Shown here in pieces: positions 16,266 to 24,289 of a stretch of 45,431 nucleotides of DNA. A model generated the notes under the pieces. It was not told the DNA's origin and did no database searches. It saw only the letters and a list, made by a program, of their open reading frames with translations. Source of the stretch: Planctomycetota bacterium (lineage in GTDB: Bacteria > Planctomycetota > SZUA-567); the NCBI GenBank assembly GCA_020060765.1, contig JAGUZQ010000129.1, forward strand, positions 1 to 45,431, read 5' to 3'. A program made the translations under genes and the position numbers. Numbering within the stretch: position 1 is the stretch's first letter; each line of letters opens with the position of its first letter.

Positions 16266-17051
16266 GTGGAATCTTACCAAGGCGAACTGACACTCACCAT
16301 TCTCGGCAGCGGCACCAGCGTCGGCGTGCCGATGCCGGGTTGCTCCTGCCCGGCTTGCTCCTCGACCGATCCCCGCGATTCCCGTTACCGCGCCAGCGCC
16401 CTGCTGCAATGGAACGGCAAAAACTTGGTCATTGACACCGGCCCGGAATTCCGCCTGCAGATGCTGAGGGAAAAGGTGCCTGGCATCGACGCGGTTCTCT
16501 ACACCCATCATCACGCCGACCACATCCACGGCCTGGACGACCTGCGCTCCTACACTTTTCTTACCGGCAAATCCGTGCCCCTCTACGGCCAGGCCGACAC
16601 GCTGGAATGGATCCGGCATCATCACGACTACATCTGGAACGCGGTGCAGAAAGGCGGCGGCCTGCCGCTGGTGGAACTATGCCCGGTCGCCCAACCGTTC
16701 AATCTGTTCGGAGTGGATGTAATTCCGGTTCCGGTGCTGCACGGAATCCTGCCGGTCTTCGGCTACCGGTTTGGCGGCGCGGCCTATATTTCCGATGTCT
16801 CGGCGATTCCGGTTGAGTCGAAAAGGTTGCTGGCCGGACTGGAAGTGCTGATTATCGACGCGGTACGCTACCGCCCGCATTCCACCCACTTCAACGTCGA
16901 AGGCGCGGTGGCAATGGCGCAGGAGTTGAAACCAAAACTGACGATACTGACCCACCTCAACCACGACATCGTTCACGCCAAGCTTGCGGAGGAATTACCG
17001 GAAGGAATTGTCCCGGCCTGGGACGGGATGCGGATAGCGCTCAAAGCTTGA
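16266..17051 (+). CDS. PhnP-like MBL-fold metallohydrolase
   Basis: A 261-residue metallo-beta-lactamase-fold hydrolase. The di-metal motif THHHADH is at 80-86 (His81, His83, Asp85, His86), and the later ligands appear in VLHG, ISDVS and LTHLNHD. Cys26, Cys28 and Cys31 (GCSCPAC) match the extra structural zinc site of PhnP, which opens phosphoribosyl 1,2-cyclic phosphate; YcbJ/YycJ-type exonuclease relatives lack it. PhnP-like proteins often occur without phosphonate genes, as here. No ATG is available near the family start; I choose the GTG at 16266, 14 nt after the epimerase stop. The start codon is therefore uncertain. It is probably in one operon with pyrK and the epimerase. Confidence 0.8.
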   Translation: MESYQGELTLTILGSGTSVGVPMPGCSCPACSSTDPRDSRYRASALLQWNGKNLVIDTGPEFRLQMLREKVPGIDAVLYTHHHADHIHGLDDLRSYTFLTGKSVPLYGQADTLEWIRHHHDYIWNAVQKGGGLPLVELCPVAQPFNLFGVDVIPVPVLHGILPVFGYRFGGAAYISDVSAIPVESKRLLAGLEVLIIDAVRYRPHSTHFNVEGAVAMAQELKPKLTILTHLNHDIVHAKLAEELPEGIVPAWDGMRIALKA

Positions 17052-17089
17052 TAAGTTCGGCGCTGGCGTATTTTTCAGAGAAAAACAGA

Positions 17090-17485
17090 ATGACTATATC
17101 TGATTTTTTCGATGTGATAGCGGAAGGTTTTGAAGCCTTCGCTAAATGCGATTTAGAAATTTACTGGCCCAACAGGACTCTCTACATAGTTTCCCTGCTA
17201 CCGGTGTTCTTTGCCGGAGGCATGATCGCGTTTTTCAATCTCGTCAAAAGCTGCCCACGAATATTGCGGAATGAAAGATTGCTGCTCGATACTTTTGCAT
17301 CGGCGGGAATATTCGGGTTGGCGGTTACATTCTGCTACGCTCTACTGTTGTTATTGTGCTTGCCAGATAAAGTAGAAATTTCCTCGTTCGAATCTTCGAC
17401 AACCTTCTTTATCTCATGCATCTGTTGCGTGGTTGGCGTCTACTATTTCGTAAAAAGCTATTTCTATGTGGGAAAAATCGAATGA
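17090..17485 (+). CDS. Small membrane protein of unknown function
   Basis: A 131-residue protein with three predicted membrane segments (around YIVSLLPVFFAGGMIAFFNLV, FGLAVTFCYALLLLLCL and FFISCICCVVGVYYFVKSYF) and no recognisable domain. The ATG at 17090 has only a weak AGAG upstream; a TTG at 17048 overlapping the preceding stop is an alternative start that would add 14 residues. The gene is markedly more AT-rich than its neighbours and may be a later arrival. Confidence 0.55.
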   Translation: MTISDFFDVIAEGFEAFAKCDLEIYWPNRTLYIVSLLPVFFAGGMIAFFNLVKSCPRILRNERLLLDTFASAGIFGLAVTFCYALLLLLCLPDKVEISSFESSTTFFISCICCVVGVYYFVKSYFYVGKIE

Positions 17486-17572
17486 TAGTTTAAGGGAAAA
17501 TCGCGAACGAAGGGAGCGCGGGAACTGTGTGCGAACGATTACGCTTGCGTAATAAGCCAGTGCGGCTCGCAC

Positions 17573-18412
17573 TTAGATCATCGACAGGAATTCGTTGCCT
17601 TTTCTGATTTCGTCCACGACCTGTCCCAGCAGGGCGTCGACATCAGCCCAGGTCAGACCCAGGCTGCTCCAGACCGCGGGGCTGATCTGCGGTATCCGAC
17701 TGTCGCCGGAGGAGCCGAAATTAAGCGCGCGGGTCAGGATATTAGACAGGTGAACCACCTCAACATTGGTGGGTTTCTCTCCCGGCTGCGGATTCAGGTG
17801 GTTGCGCACCACCCCCACTACCGGTTCCGGCAGGTTCCATTTCTCCAGCAGCGCCGCGCCCAGTTCCGCGTGGTTGTAATCGAGCAGTTCGGACTCGGCC
17901 TGCGTAAACTGGCAACCGGTTTCCTCCACCCGCTGCGCCACTTTTTTCATGTCCTCGAGCAGATACTGGCTCATCACCACCTTCCCCACCCCGTGCAACA
18001 GCCCGGCTATAAACGCGTCCTCTTCCTTGCCGGGAATGATTTTCTTCGCCAGATCCTGCGAGAGAAAAGCGGTGCAGATTGAATGCTTCCAGAAAGCGGC
18101 GGCGTCGAAATGCCTGGAGCCTTTCTTGAAGGCGTCGAAAACAAACGCCGACAACGCGAGGTTGCGCACGGTGTTGAACCCCAGAATCACAACCGCGTAG
18201 GTGATGGTAGTAATTCGGCGGGGAAAACCATAAAAAGGCGAATTCACCAGTTTCAGGATTTTCGCCGACAGCGCCAGATCGCGGGAGATGACCTTGTTGA
18301 TATCAGCCGCCGAGGTGTTGGAATCGGAAATAAGCTGGTTGACCTTGGTCACCACGTCGGGCAGAGTCGGCAGATCGGTGATGTCGGCAATGATGCGTTG
18401 AATATCAGCCAT
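17573..18412 (-). CDS. HDOD domain protein
   Basis: A 279-residue protein consisting of one HDOD domain, a catalytically inactive relative of HD phosphohydrolases found in bacterial signalling proteins. The opening LPTLPDVVTKVNQLISD and the SAKILKLVNSPFYGFPRRITTITYAVVILGFNTVRNLAL block are diagnostic. Where active HD enzymes have His-Asp, this protein has His-Gly (GLLHGVGKV), so hydrolysis is not expected. Its ATG overlaps the upstream gene by 8 nt, implying coupled translation. The unit probably works in a cyclic-nucleotide or chemosensory pathway, but no partner is encoded here. Confidence 0.9.
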   Translation of the reverse strand: MADIQRIIADITDLPTLPDVVTKVNQLISDSNTSAADINKVISRDLALSAKILKLVNSPFYGFPRRITTITYAVVILGFNTVRNLALSAFVFDAFKKGSRHFDAAAFWKHSICTAFLSQDLAKKIIPGKEEDAFIAGLLHGVGKVVMSQYLLEDMKKVAQRVEETGCQFTQAESELLDYNHAELGAALLEKWNLPEPVVGVVRNHLNPQPGEKPTNVEVVHLSNILTRALNFGSSGDSRIPQISPAVWSSLGLTWADVDALLGQVVDEIRKGNEFLSMI

Positions 18413-18740
18413 CCAACCCTCCCTGGCTGGCGTATTTCAGTGCGATTACGCGCAGTTCCTTCATCAGGGGGTCTTCGGCAACGTCGGAAAAGATCAATTC
18501 TACCTCGGCCATCCGTTTTTCAGCATTTTCGTCAACTTCCGCTTCCGGCGCAAGAGTTTCATTCGGCTTTTCCGCCGGTTCGCGAACGATTACCTTTTCA
18601 ATCCCACGCCGCTTGAGAATATCCTTGTGCTTCTGCCCCAGCACCGTGCCTTCGCCCAGCAAGGTATTGCTGTTGTCATCCAGGACGTCCCGACCCAGAA
18701 CCATACCCTCGGCAATATTTTCCACCATGACAGTCAGCAT
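18405..18740 (-). CDS. HDOD-associated regulatory protein
   Basis: A 111-residue protein whose first half (NIAEGMVLGRDVLDDNSNTLLGEGTVLGQKHKDILKRRGIEKV) matches the small domain that usually sits at the N-terminus of HD-GYP and related signalling proteins. The second half is acidic and helical. It overlaps the HDOD gene by 8 nt on the same strand, so the two appear to be a split form of what is often one polypeptide. GGGGA lies eight bases before the ATG. Biochemical function is unknown. Confidence 0.7.
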   Translation of the reverse strand: MLTVMVENIAEGMVLGRDVLDDNSNTLLGEGTVLGQKHKDILKRRGIEKVIVREPAEKPNETLAPEAEVDENAEKRMAEVELIFSDVAEDPLMKELRVIALKYASQGGLDG

Positions 18741-18859
18741 ACAACAATCCCCGGAGTTCTAATGGTTACTTTAGCAGATGTGGCAAATTACGCAAGTTTT
18801 TTGTCAATAATCGAATCAATAAATTTACTCAACAGGGAATTTCGAGACAATTGCCACCG

Positions 18860-20224
18860 CTATTTTTTTCGTGTACTTAACAATCTTTTAGCCAGGAAAG
18901 ACACCGGTTTACGGTCATCTTGCGCCGCGTTTTGCAGGGATTTGTCCGCCTCTTCCCCGCCAATAGCCGCCAGTGCCTCGACCGAAAGACAAACCAATTC
19001 CAAATCAGCATCAGTGAGTGTTTTGTCAAGTAAACCAACCGCCTGCTGCGAACGGATCTGCCTCAGGGCTTTCGCGGCAGCGTAACGATAATTCACATCG
19101 TTATTTTTCAAATCATCCAGCAACGCAGCCACCGCCCCCACCATTCCCGTCGCGTGCAGCGCCACCGCCGCCTCCGCGCGCACGCCTGGATACTCGTCAG
19201 ACAAACGAGCCTGCAGCGCCGTTGAAATCGCGGGAGTCTGGTATTGCGCCAAGGCTTTCACCGCTTCCAGGCGCACCTGCCAGGAAACGTCCTCGCAAGC
19301 CCTGACCAGCGCGGGAATAGCTTCCGGTGAAAGCGCGTCCCGCAGAATCCGCGCGGCACGGACGCGGATTTTCGTTTCGTGATTCTCCAGGCAGTTGGCG
19401 ATATCTATAATAGCGGCGGTCTTGCCCATGGCGAAGGTTGCAGCCAGCGCCTCCAGCGCGATTTCCTTGTCGTCGTCGGTCGCATAAGGCAGCAGGGCGG
19501 AAAAGTCGCCCGGTATTTTCAGTGCGGCAAGTGCTTGGCAGATCGCCTTCTGCACGCGGGGGCGGTTTTCCCCAGGCAGGATATGCAACAGCTTCTCCGC
19601 AGCGTTTTCGCAACCGAGTGCCGCGCTGGCAGCGACCGCTCCTTCCCTCAGCACCTCGCTTTCGCTTGTCAGCAGAACCAACACCTGCGCCGCGACAGCA
19701 TCAGACATTTTTCTTTTTCCCGCCACCGACCGTAGCGCCGCCAGTTGCATGGCTTCGCGCAAAGCCGGGGCAGTTGGCGAAATAAGCGGTATCCTGTTCC
19801 CGTCCAGGCGTGACAGAAATTCCTGTTCCGGAAGAGAAGAGTAGATTCTGCTCAGGGAATTTAAAGCGTTTTCGGCAGTGAGAAAATCATTCCCGACCGC
19901 AACGTCCAGAAGCTCCTGCTCACAAGCGATCCCGCCCGCGCTTCCCAGCAGTTTCGCCGCGACTTGCCGCACCACCGAACGTTCGTTACTCAAACCGGCC
20001 AGCAATACCGGCAGACCTTGGGGTGAAGAGACCAGCAACTCCGCCGCCAGTTCGCGTTCGCGCTGATGGCGGTTCAGGTCGGCAGCCAACGCCAGCAGAG
20101 CGCCCGGATCGTCCGCCCGGAATTCCTCCCCGGCGTGCAAGGCAAGGGGAGCGCAAAAGGCAGGCAAAAACAAAAAGCACAGGCTGGTTGCAGCCTGTGC
20201 CCTGATTATAAATCTTCCGCGCAT
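18860..20224 (-). CDS. Secreted HEAT-repeat protein
   Basis: A 454-residue exported protein. The signal peptide (residues 1-31, hydrophobic core TSLCFLFLPAFCAPLAL, ending LHA before GEE) is followed by about ten HEAT/PBS-lyase-type helical repeats, for example SPEAIPALVRACEDVSWQVRL, QYQTPAISTALQARLSDEYP and RSQQAVGLLDKTLTDADLEL. Such solenoids are protein-binding scaffolds. The ATG has GAGG five bases upstream. It follows rplS on the same strand after 32 nt; a perfect intrinsic-terminator hairpin lies inside its signal-peptide codons (20161-20200), so most transcripts from rplS may stop before the body of this gene. Confidence 0.8.
   Translation of the reverse strand: MRGRFIIRAQAATSLCFLFLPAFCAPLALHAGEEFRADDPGALLALAADLNRHQRERELAAELLVSSPQGLPVLLAGLSNERSVVRQVAAKLLGSAGGIACEQELLDVAVGNDFLTAENALNSLSRIYSSLPEQEFLSRLDGNRIPLISPTAPALREAMQLAALRSVAGKRKMSDAVAAQVLVLLTSESEVLREGAVAASAALGCENAAEKLLHILPGENRPRVQKAICQALAALKIPGDFSALLPYATDDDKEIALEALAATFAMGKTAAIIDIANCLENHETKIRVRAARILRDALSPEAIPALVRACEDVSWQVRLEAVKALAQYQTPAISTALQARLSDEYPGVRAEAAVALHATGMVGAVAALLDDLKNNDVNYRYAAAKALRQIRSQQAVGLLDKTLTDADLELVCLSVEALAAIGGEEADKSLQNAAQDDRKPVSFLAKRLLSTRKK
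20161..20200 (-). terminator. Rho-independent terminator of rplS, inside the next gene
   Basis: Read on the minus strand, a perfect 10-bp GC-rich stem (GCACAGGCTG / CAGCCTGTGC, four-base loop CAAC) at 20177-20200 is followed directly by TTTTTGTTTTTG. It lies 57 nt after the rplS stop. These same bases encode residues 9-21 of the secreted HEAT-repeat protein. Confidence 0.8.
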
Positions 20225-20256
20225 GTCAGCCTCGAAGGTCGCAGTGTGCCAGAGAA

Positions 20257-20631
20257 TTATTTCTTCGTGTCGAGCTTGTAATTCTCGCGGTCGTCCTCGC
20301 GCAGCCTGGTGGCTTTGCCGACGCGTTCGCGCAGATAGTACAGCTTGGCACGTTGCACGCGGCCGCGACGCTTGGAGACGATCTTGTCAATCCGGGGGCT
20401 GTGCAGCGGGAAAATCCTTTCCACGCCCTGACCCTGCACCAAGCGGCGCACGGTAAAGGATTCGTTGATGCCGCCGCCGTTCTTGGCGATGACCACGCCG
20501 TTGAAAATCTGGACGCGTTCCTTCTCGCCTTCCACGATCCGGCAGTGCACGTCAACGGTATCGCCTACCTCAAAGGAATCGACTTCCTTTTTCATGAATT
20601 CTTTTTCGAGTTCGTTGATAATCGGGTGCAT
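20257..20631 (-). CDS. rplS: 50S ribosomal protein L19
   Basis: Full-length L19 (124 residues), a protein at the 30S-50S interface. Conserved blocks are VGDTVDVHCRIVEGEKERVQ, VVIAKNGGGINESFTVRR, GVERIFPLHSPRIDKI and RRGRVQRAKLYYLRERVGKATR. AGGAG lies six bases before the ATG at 20631 and only three before the adjacent ATG at 20634, so I prefer the second. The gene is apart from the usual rpsP-rimM-trmD-rplS operon. It has its own promoter upstream and a terminator downstream. Confidence 0.96.
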   Translation of the reverse strand: MHPIINELEKEFMKKEVDSFEVGDTVDVHCRIVEGEKERVQIFNGVVIAKNGGGINESFTVRRLVQGQGVERIFPLHSPRIDKIVSKRRGRVQRAKLYYLRERVGKATRLREDDRENYKLDTKK

Positions 20632-20684
20632 CATTTACTCCTATTTCCCTGGCTATAACTCAAGCGTCTTTATAAGAACCGGAT

Positions 20685-20712
20685 ACTATATCAGGTAATC
20701 CAGGAATTGCAA
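20685..20712 (-). promoter_or_regulatory. sigma70-type promoter of rplS
   Basis: On the minus strand, TTGCAA (20712-20707) and TATAGT (20690-20685) are separated by 16 bases. Transcription would begin near 20678, about 47 nt before the rplS start. Confidence 0.55.
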
Positions 20713-20773
20713 TCGGATTTTTTTGCAAAAAGACCATTTTCCACTACTCCCGGCATTATCCCTTCCCGCCGCG

Positions 20774-20802
20774 TTGACTTTAAGGTGGAAAAACGTTATC
20801 TT
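20774..20802 (+). promoter_or_regulatory. sigma70-type promoter of top6B
   Basis: TTGACT (20774-20779), a 17-base spacer, and TATCTT (20797-20802). It sits about 88 nt upstream of the ATG at 20890 and would favour that start over the in-frame TTG at 20707. Confidence 0.5.
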
Positions 20803-20889
20803 TATCCGCTGCAAGTTGAAATCCCGCTGGCTGATCACCGGAGTCACTATTGGGATAACGAAACTCGTTTATTGAGATGGAAAGAACGC

Positions 20890-22605
20890 ATGGCGCAGAA
20901 AAAAACCAAAAAGAAACCAGGCAAAGCCAACGGCGAACAGGGCACCCTGAACATGCTGCTGGCTCAGGCCGAACCTGAGAGCGAAGCAGAACCGATTCCG
21001 GCAGAAGAAGCACCCGAACCGGAAAAGCCGCCGCGCCGCGCCGCCGCGAAAGGCGGAGTCGAAACCGCCGAAAGCATGGGCAAGCGTCAGCGCGAGATTT
21101 CGGTTTCCGAATTTTTCACCAAGAACCGGCATCTGCTGGGATTCGACAATCCGCGCAAGGCGCTGCTGACCGCCATCGAGGAAGCGGTGGACAATTCGCT
21201 GGACGCCTGCGAGGAGGCGGGCATTCTGCCCGACATCCATGTCGAAATCGCGGATTTGCAGAACGACCGCTATCGCGTCACCGTACGCGACAACGGCCCC
21301 GGCATTGTCAAAAAGCAGATTCCCAACATCTTCGCGAAGCTGCTGTACGGCTCGAAATTCCACCGCCTCAAGATGAGTCGCGGCCAGCAGGGCATCGGCA
21401 TCTCCGCCGCCGGGATGTACGGCCTCATCACCACCGGCAAGCCGGTCAGGATTATCAGCCGCACCTCCTCCCGCCGCCCGGCTCATTTTTTCGAGTTGCA
21501 GATCGACACCAAGAAAAACTCGCCCGAAATCATCCGCGACGAGGAGCAGGATTGGGAACACAAAACCGGCACCGAGGTCGCTATCGAACTGGTGGGCAAA
21601 TACCAGCGCGGTCGCCAGTCGGTCGACGAATACCTGCGCCAGACCGCTATTGCCAACCCGCATGTAAAAATAACTTATCTCATGCCGGACAATGATTTCG
21701 TCACCTATGACCGCGCCACTTCCGAACAGCCGCCGCAGACAAAGGAGATCAAACCGCATCCACACGGCATCGAACTGGGCGTGCTGCAATCCATGCTGAA
21801 GGAAACCCGGGTGCATAACCTGGCTGGTTTTCTCCAGCACGAATTCTCCCGCGTCTCCGCGAAAATCGCCCAGGAAATCTGCGAACACGCCGGTCTTTCA
21901 CCCAAGAATTATCCCAGCCGCGTCAGCCGCGGCGACGTCGAGCACCTGATGGCGGGAATCGAAAAAACAAAAATCATGAACCCGCCCACCAATTGCGTCG
22001 CGCCTATCGGTGAAGAGCAACTGGTCAAGGGACTGGCGTCAGTCGTCCCTGCGGAATTCTACGCCTCGACCACGCGCCCGCCCGCCGTGTACCGGGGCAA
22101 CCCCTTCATCATCGAGGCGGCGCTGGCCTACGGCGGCGCGGAGCAGCAGGCCGACAATCCCGCGCGGCTGATGCGTTTCGCCAACCGTGTTCCCCTGCTT
22201 TACCAGCAGGGCGCGTGCTGCGCCTCCAACGCCTGCACAGGGGTGAATTGGCGCAATTATTCGTTGCAACAACCGCGCGGCGGCTTGCCGGTGGGGCCTC
22301 TTACTATCGTACTGCATATGGCCTCGGTGTGGGTGCCGTTCACCAGCGAATCGAAGGAAGCTATCGCCAGCTATCCGGAAATCGAGGATCAGATGGCGCG
22401 CGCCCTGCAAGAATGCGGACGCAAATTGAAAATCTTTTTGTCGAGAAAACGCAAAAGCGCCGACGCCGACCGCAAGCACGATTACATCAAGACCTACATC
22501 CCCCACATCGGCATCGGCCTGCGCGAACTGATCGGCTTTTCCCAGAAGGAAGAACAGCAAGTGGTCGACACCCTCACCGGCCTGCTGGAACGGGCGAAGG
22601 AATAA
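20890..22605 (+). CDS. top6B: DNA topoisomerase VI subunit B
   Basis: A 571-residue type IIB topoisomerase ATPase subunit. The GHKL ATPase motifs are intact: [10 protein letters not shown] near 97-106, DNGPGI at 134-139 and [11 protein letters not shown] at 165-175. The [14 protein letters not shown] transducer start, the [15 protein letters not shown] helix-turn region and the switch-lysine area [17 protein letters not shown] follow as in archaeal Top6B. The first 65 or so residues are Lys-, Pro- and Glu-rich and probably disordered. I choose the ATG at 20890 (GGAAAG upstream, promoter in between); the frame stays open to 20707. Topo VI relaxes and decatenates DNA as an A2B2 tetramer, yet no Spo11-like A subunit gene is in the window. 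ruvA follows after 5 nt. Confidence 0.92.
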   Translation: MAQKKTKKKPGKANGEQGTLNMLLAQAEPESEAEPIPAEEAPEPEKPPRRAAAKGGVETAESMGKRQREISVSEFFTKNRHLLGFDNPRKALLTAIEEAVDNSLDACEEAGILPDIHVEIADLQNDRYRVTVRDNGPGIVKKQIPNIFAKLLYGSKFHRLKMSRGQQGIGISAAGMYGLITTGKPVRIISRTSSRRPAHFFELQIDTKKNSPEIIRDEEQDWEHKTGTEVAIELVGKYQRGRQSVDEYLRQTAIANPHVKITYLMPDNDFVTYDRATSEQPPQTKEIKPHPHGIELGVLQSMLKETRVHNLAGFLQHEFSRVSAKIAQEICEHAGLSPKNYPSRVSRGDVEHLMAGIEKTKIMNPPTNCVAPIGEEQLVKGLASVVPAEFYASTTRPPAVYRGNPFIIEAALAYGGAEQQADNPARLMRFANRVPLLYQQGACCASNACTGVNWRNYSLQQPRGGLPVGPLTIVLHMASVWVPFTSESKEAIASYPEIEDQMARALQECGRKLKIFLSRKRKSADADRKHDYIKTYIPHIGIGLRELIGFSQKEEQQVVDTLTGLLERAKE

Positions 22606-22610
22606 AATAT

Positions 22611-23186
22611 ATGTATAACCATCTGCGCGGAACCCTGATCGAAAACCGCATCAACCGGCTGATTGTCGAAACCGGCGGCGTGGGCTACGCTATCAACGTG
22701 CCGCTGTCCACCAGCCAGCGCGCGCCTAAACCCGGCGCGGAAATAATCGTCTTCACCCATCTGGTGGTGCGGGAGGATGCGCTGCTGCTGTACGGTTTCC
22801 TGACCGAAGAGGAGCGCGCGTTGTTCCGGGTCTTGATCGGCCTGTCCGGCGTCGGCCCCTCGCTGGCGACTCAGGTTTTGTCTGCCGTCTCGCCCCGCGA
22901 TTTCGCCCTCGCTATTGAGCGGCAGGACGTGACCATGCTGAAAAAAATCAAAGGCGTGGGCGCGAAAAAAGCCAGCCAGATCATGGTGGGTCTCAAAGGT
23001 GCGAAGATGCTGCTGTCGCCTGACGAGGACGCAGGCCCGGCTCTGGTCGGAGTGGCGGGCGACGCGGTAGCGGCGTTGGAAGCGATGGGCGTGCCTCAGC
23101 GCGAGGCGATTGCGCGGGTGGAAAAAGTCATGGCAGGCAAGTCCGGTCTCGCACTGGAGGATGTGGTAAGGCAGGCGCTGCAATAG
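22611..23186 (+). CDS. ruvA: Holliday junction DNA helicase subunit RuvA
   Basis: A 191-residue RuvA, which tetramerises on four-way junctions and loads the RuvB motor. The N-terminal OB domain runs from MYNHLRGTLIE to about LLYGFLTEEE; two helix-hairpin-helix motifs follow (LSGVGPSLATQVL and IKGVGAKKASQIM), then a linker and the C-terminal RuvB-binding domain (AVAALEAMGVPQREAI). The ATG is five bases after the top6B stop codon, so the two are cotranscribed. ruvB and ruvC are not nearby. Confidence 0.95.
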   Translation: MYNHLRGTLIENRINRLIVETGGVGYAINVPLSTSQRAPKPGAEIIVFTHLVVREDALLLYGFLTEEERALFRVLIGLSGVGPSLATQVLSAVSPRDFALAIERQDVTMLKKIKGVGAKKASQIMVGLKGAKMLLSPDEDAGPALVGVAGDAVAALEAMGVPQREAIARVEKVMAGKSGLALEDVVRQALQ

Positions 23187-23218
23187 AGTCTCCAGTTGAC
23201 AGTCCCCAGTCTCCAGTT
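23187..23218 (+). repeat. CTCCAGT-type repeat, copy 1
   Basis: AGTCTCCAGTTGACAGTCCC followed by CAGTCTCCAG, directly after ruvA. A diverged direct copy lies at 24208-24239, on the other side of the ketosynthase-like gene. Confidence 0.55.
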
Positions 23219-23283
23219 TTTTGTGGTAGAACTGTGAAAAACATCGCCACCGCTTGGGGAAATACTTTCACGAAAGAGAGCCT

Positions 23284-24204
23284 ATGAACAAAATCGCGAT
23301 TGTCGGCGCCGGGATTGTTTCTCCCTTGGGCATCGGGCGTGAGACTTTTTTCGCCGCCGCGCGGGAAGACCGGGTCGGCATCTGCGACCTCACCCTGTGC
23401 GAACCATTCGGGGAATGTGAGCACGCAGGCGAGATCGGCAATTACGACTGGAAGGAATACGTCTTTTCCAAGCAGACCTATGCCGACCGCTGCACGCAAC
23501 TGGCCATAGGCGCGGCGCGGCTGGCGCTGGAAGACGGCGGCGTGGCGCTGCCGATAGTTGCAGGTGAAACCGGTTTCTGTTTCGGCACCTGCTGGGGCTG
23601 CCTGGAGTCGATGCGCAAGTTTTACGAACCGGTGGCGCAGGGCAAGGGAAAATCCGCCAGCGGCCTCGTTTTTTCGCATTCTTACCCGAACTGCCCCACC
23701 AGTTTCTGCGCCATCGAACTGGGACTGCGGGGCTATTCCACCAGTTTCACCGGCAGCCGCCTGGCGGGATTGTGGGCTTTGCGTAGCGCTTACGACGCGC
23801 TGGCTTCCGGCACGGCAACAGATATCCTGGTCTGCGCCGCCGATGCGCTTGGAACGGAAATTCTTTCGCATCTGGAAGCGGAAAAACTCGCGTCTGCCAC
23901 TCGCGGGAAAACTCCTCCGGAAACCAGCGACGTAGAAACTTCGGACTGGGGGAAAGTTCCGGGCGAAGCGGCGGTCGGCTTGCTGCTGTCGACCGCACCG
24001 GGGAAAAAACCGCTGGGCTATTTATTATCGGTGACGGAAGAAGTCGGCGGCGGAGAATTGGACTGGCGCGGAGGAAATAGTTTTTCCGCGCAGGCGTTGC
24101 AGACGATGCTGCGCAAGCTGGCGCGGGGAAAAAGCGGCGGAGAATTCGCCGTCTCCGACACCGACAGCAGGCAGGCGGTCTGCGTAAAAATCCGGTGCGC
24201 TTGA
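23284..24204 (+). CDS. Short ketosynthase-like protein lacking the catalytic Cys
   Basis: A 306-residue protein with the beta-ketoacyl synthase N-terminal fold: MNKIAIVGAGIVSPLG, FGTCWGCLESMRKFYEP at about 100-116, and SHSYPNCPTSFCAIELGLRG at 131-150. At the nucleophile position the usual TACSSG-like sequence is replaced by FTGSRLAG (155-162), so condensation through a Cys is not expected. The protein is about 100 residues shorter than a ketosynthase and lacks clear C-terminal histidines. It may be a chain-length-factor-like or structural partner, or a relict. The ATG at 23284 follows AAAGAGAG. No acyl carrier protein or second ketosynthase is nearby; a membrane SGNH protein follows. Confidence 0.75.
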   Translation: MNKIAIVGAGIVSPLGIGRETFFAAAREDRVGICDLTLCEPFGECEHAGEIGNYDWKEYVFSKQTYADRCTQLAIGAARLALEDGGVALPIVAGETGFCFGTCWGCLESMRKFYEPVAQGKGKSASGLVFSHSYPNCPTSFCAIELGLRGYSTSFTGSRLAGLWALRSAYDALASGTATDILVCAADALGTEILSHLEAEKLASATRGKTPPETSDVETSDWGKVPGEAAVGLLLSTAPGKKPLGYLLSVTEEVGGGELDWRGGNSFSAQALQTMLRKLARGKSGGEFAVSDTDSRQAVCVKIRCA

Positions 24205-24207
24205 ATA

Positions 24208-24239
24208 AGTCTCCAGCCTCCAGTTAACAGTCTCCAGCG
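24208..24239 (+). repeat. CTCCAGT-type repeat, copy 2
   Basis: AGTCTCCAGCCTCCAGTTAA followed by CAGTCTCCAG. It is the direct-oriented relative of 23187-23218; together they flank the ketosynthase-like gene. Confidence 0.55.
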
Positions 24240-24289
24240 TGGCTTTCAAGACGACTTTCGGAAAAGCTGTAGCATAAAAAGGATATTTA

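Noticed and set aside
20869..21888. Minus-strand frame (339 codons) opposite top6B, considered as a possible Top6A
   Set aside because: No Toprim or catalytic-Tyr motif; simply the reverse of the GHKL coding sequence.
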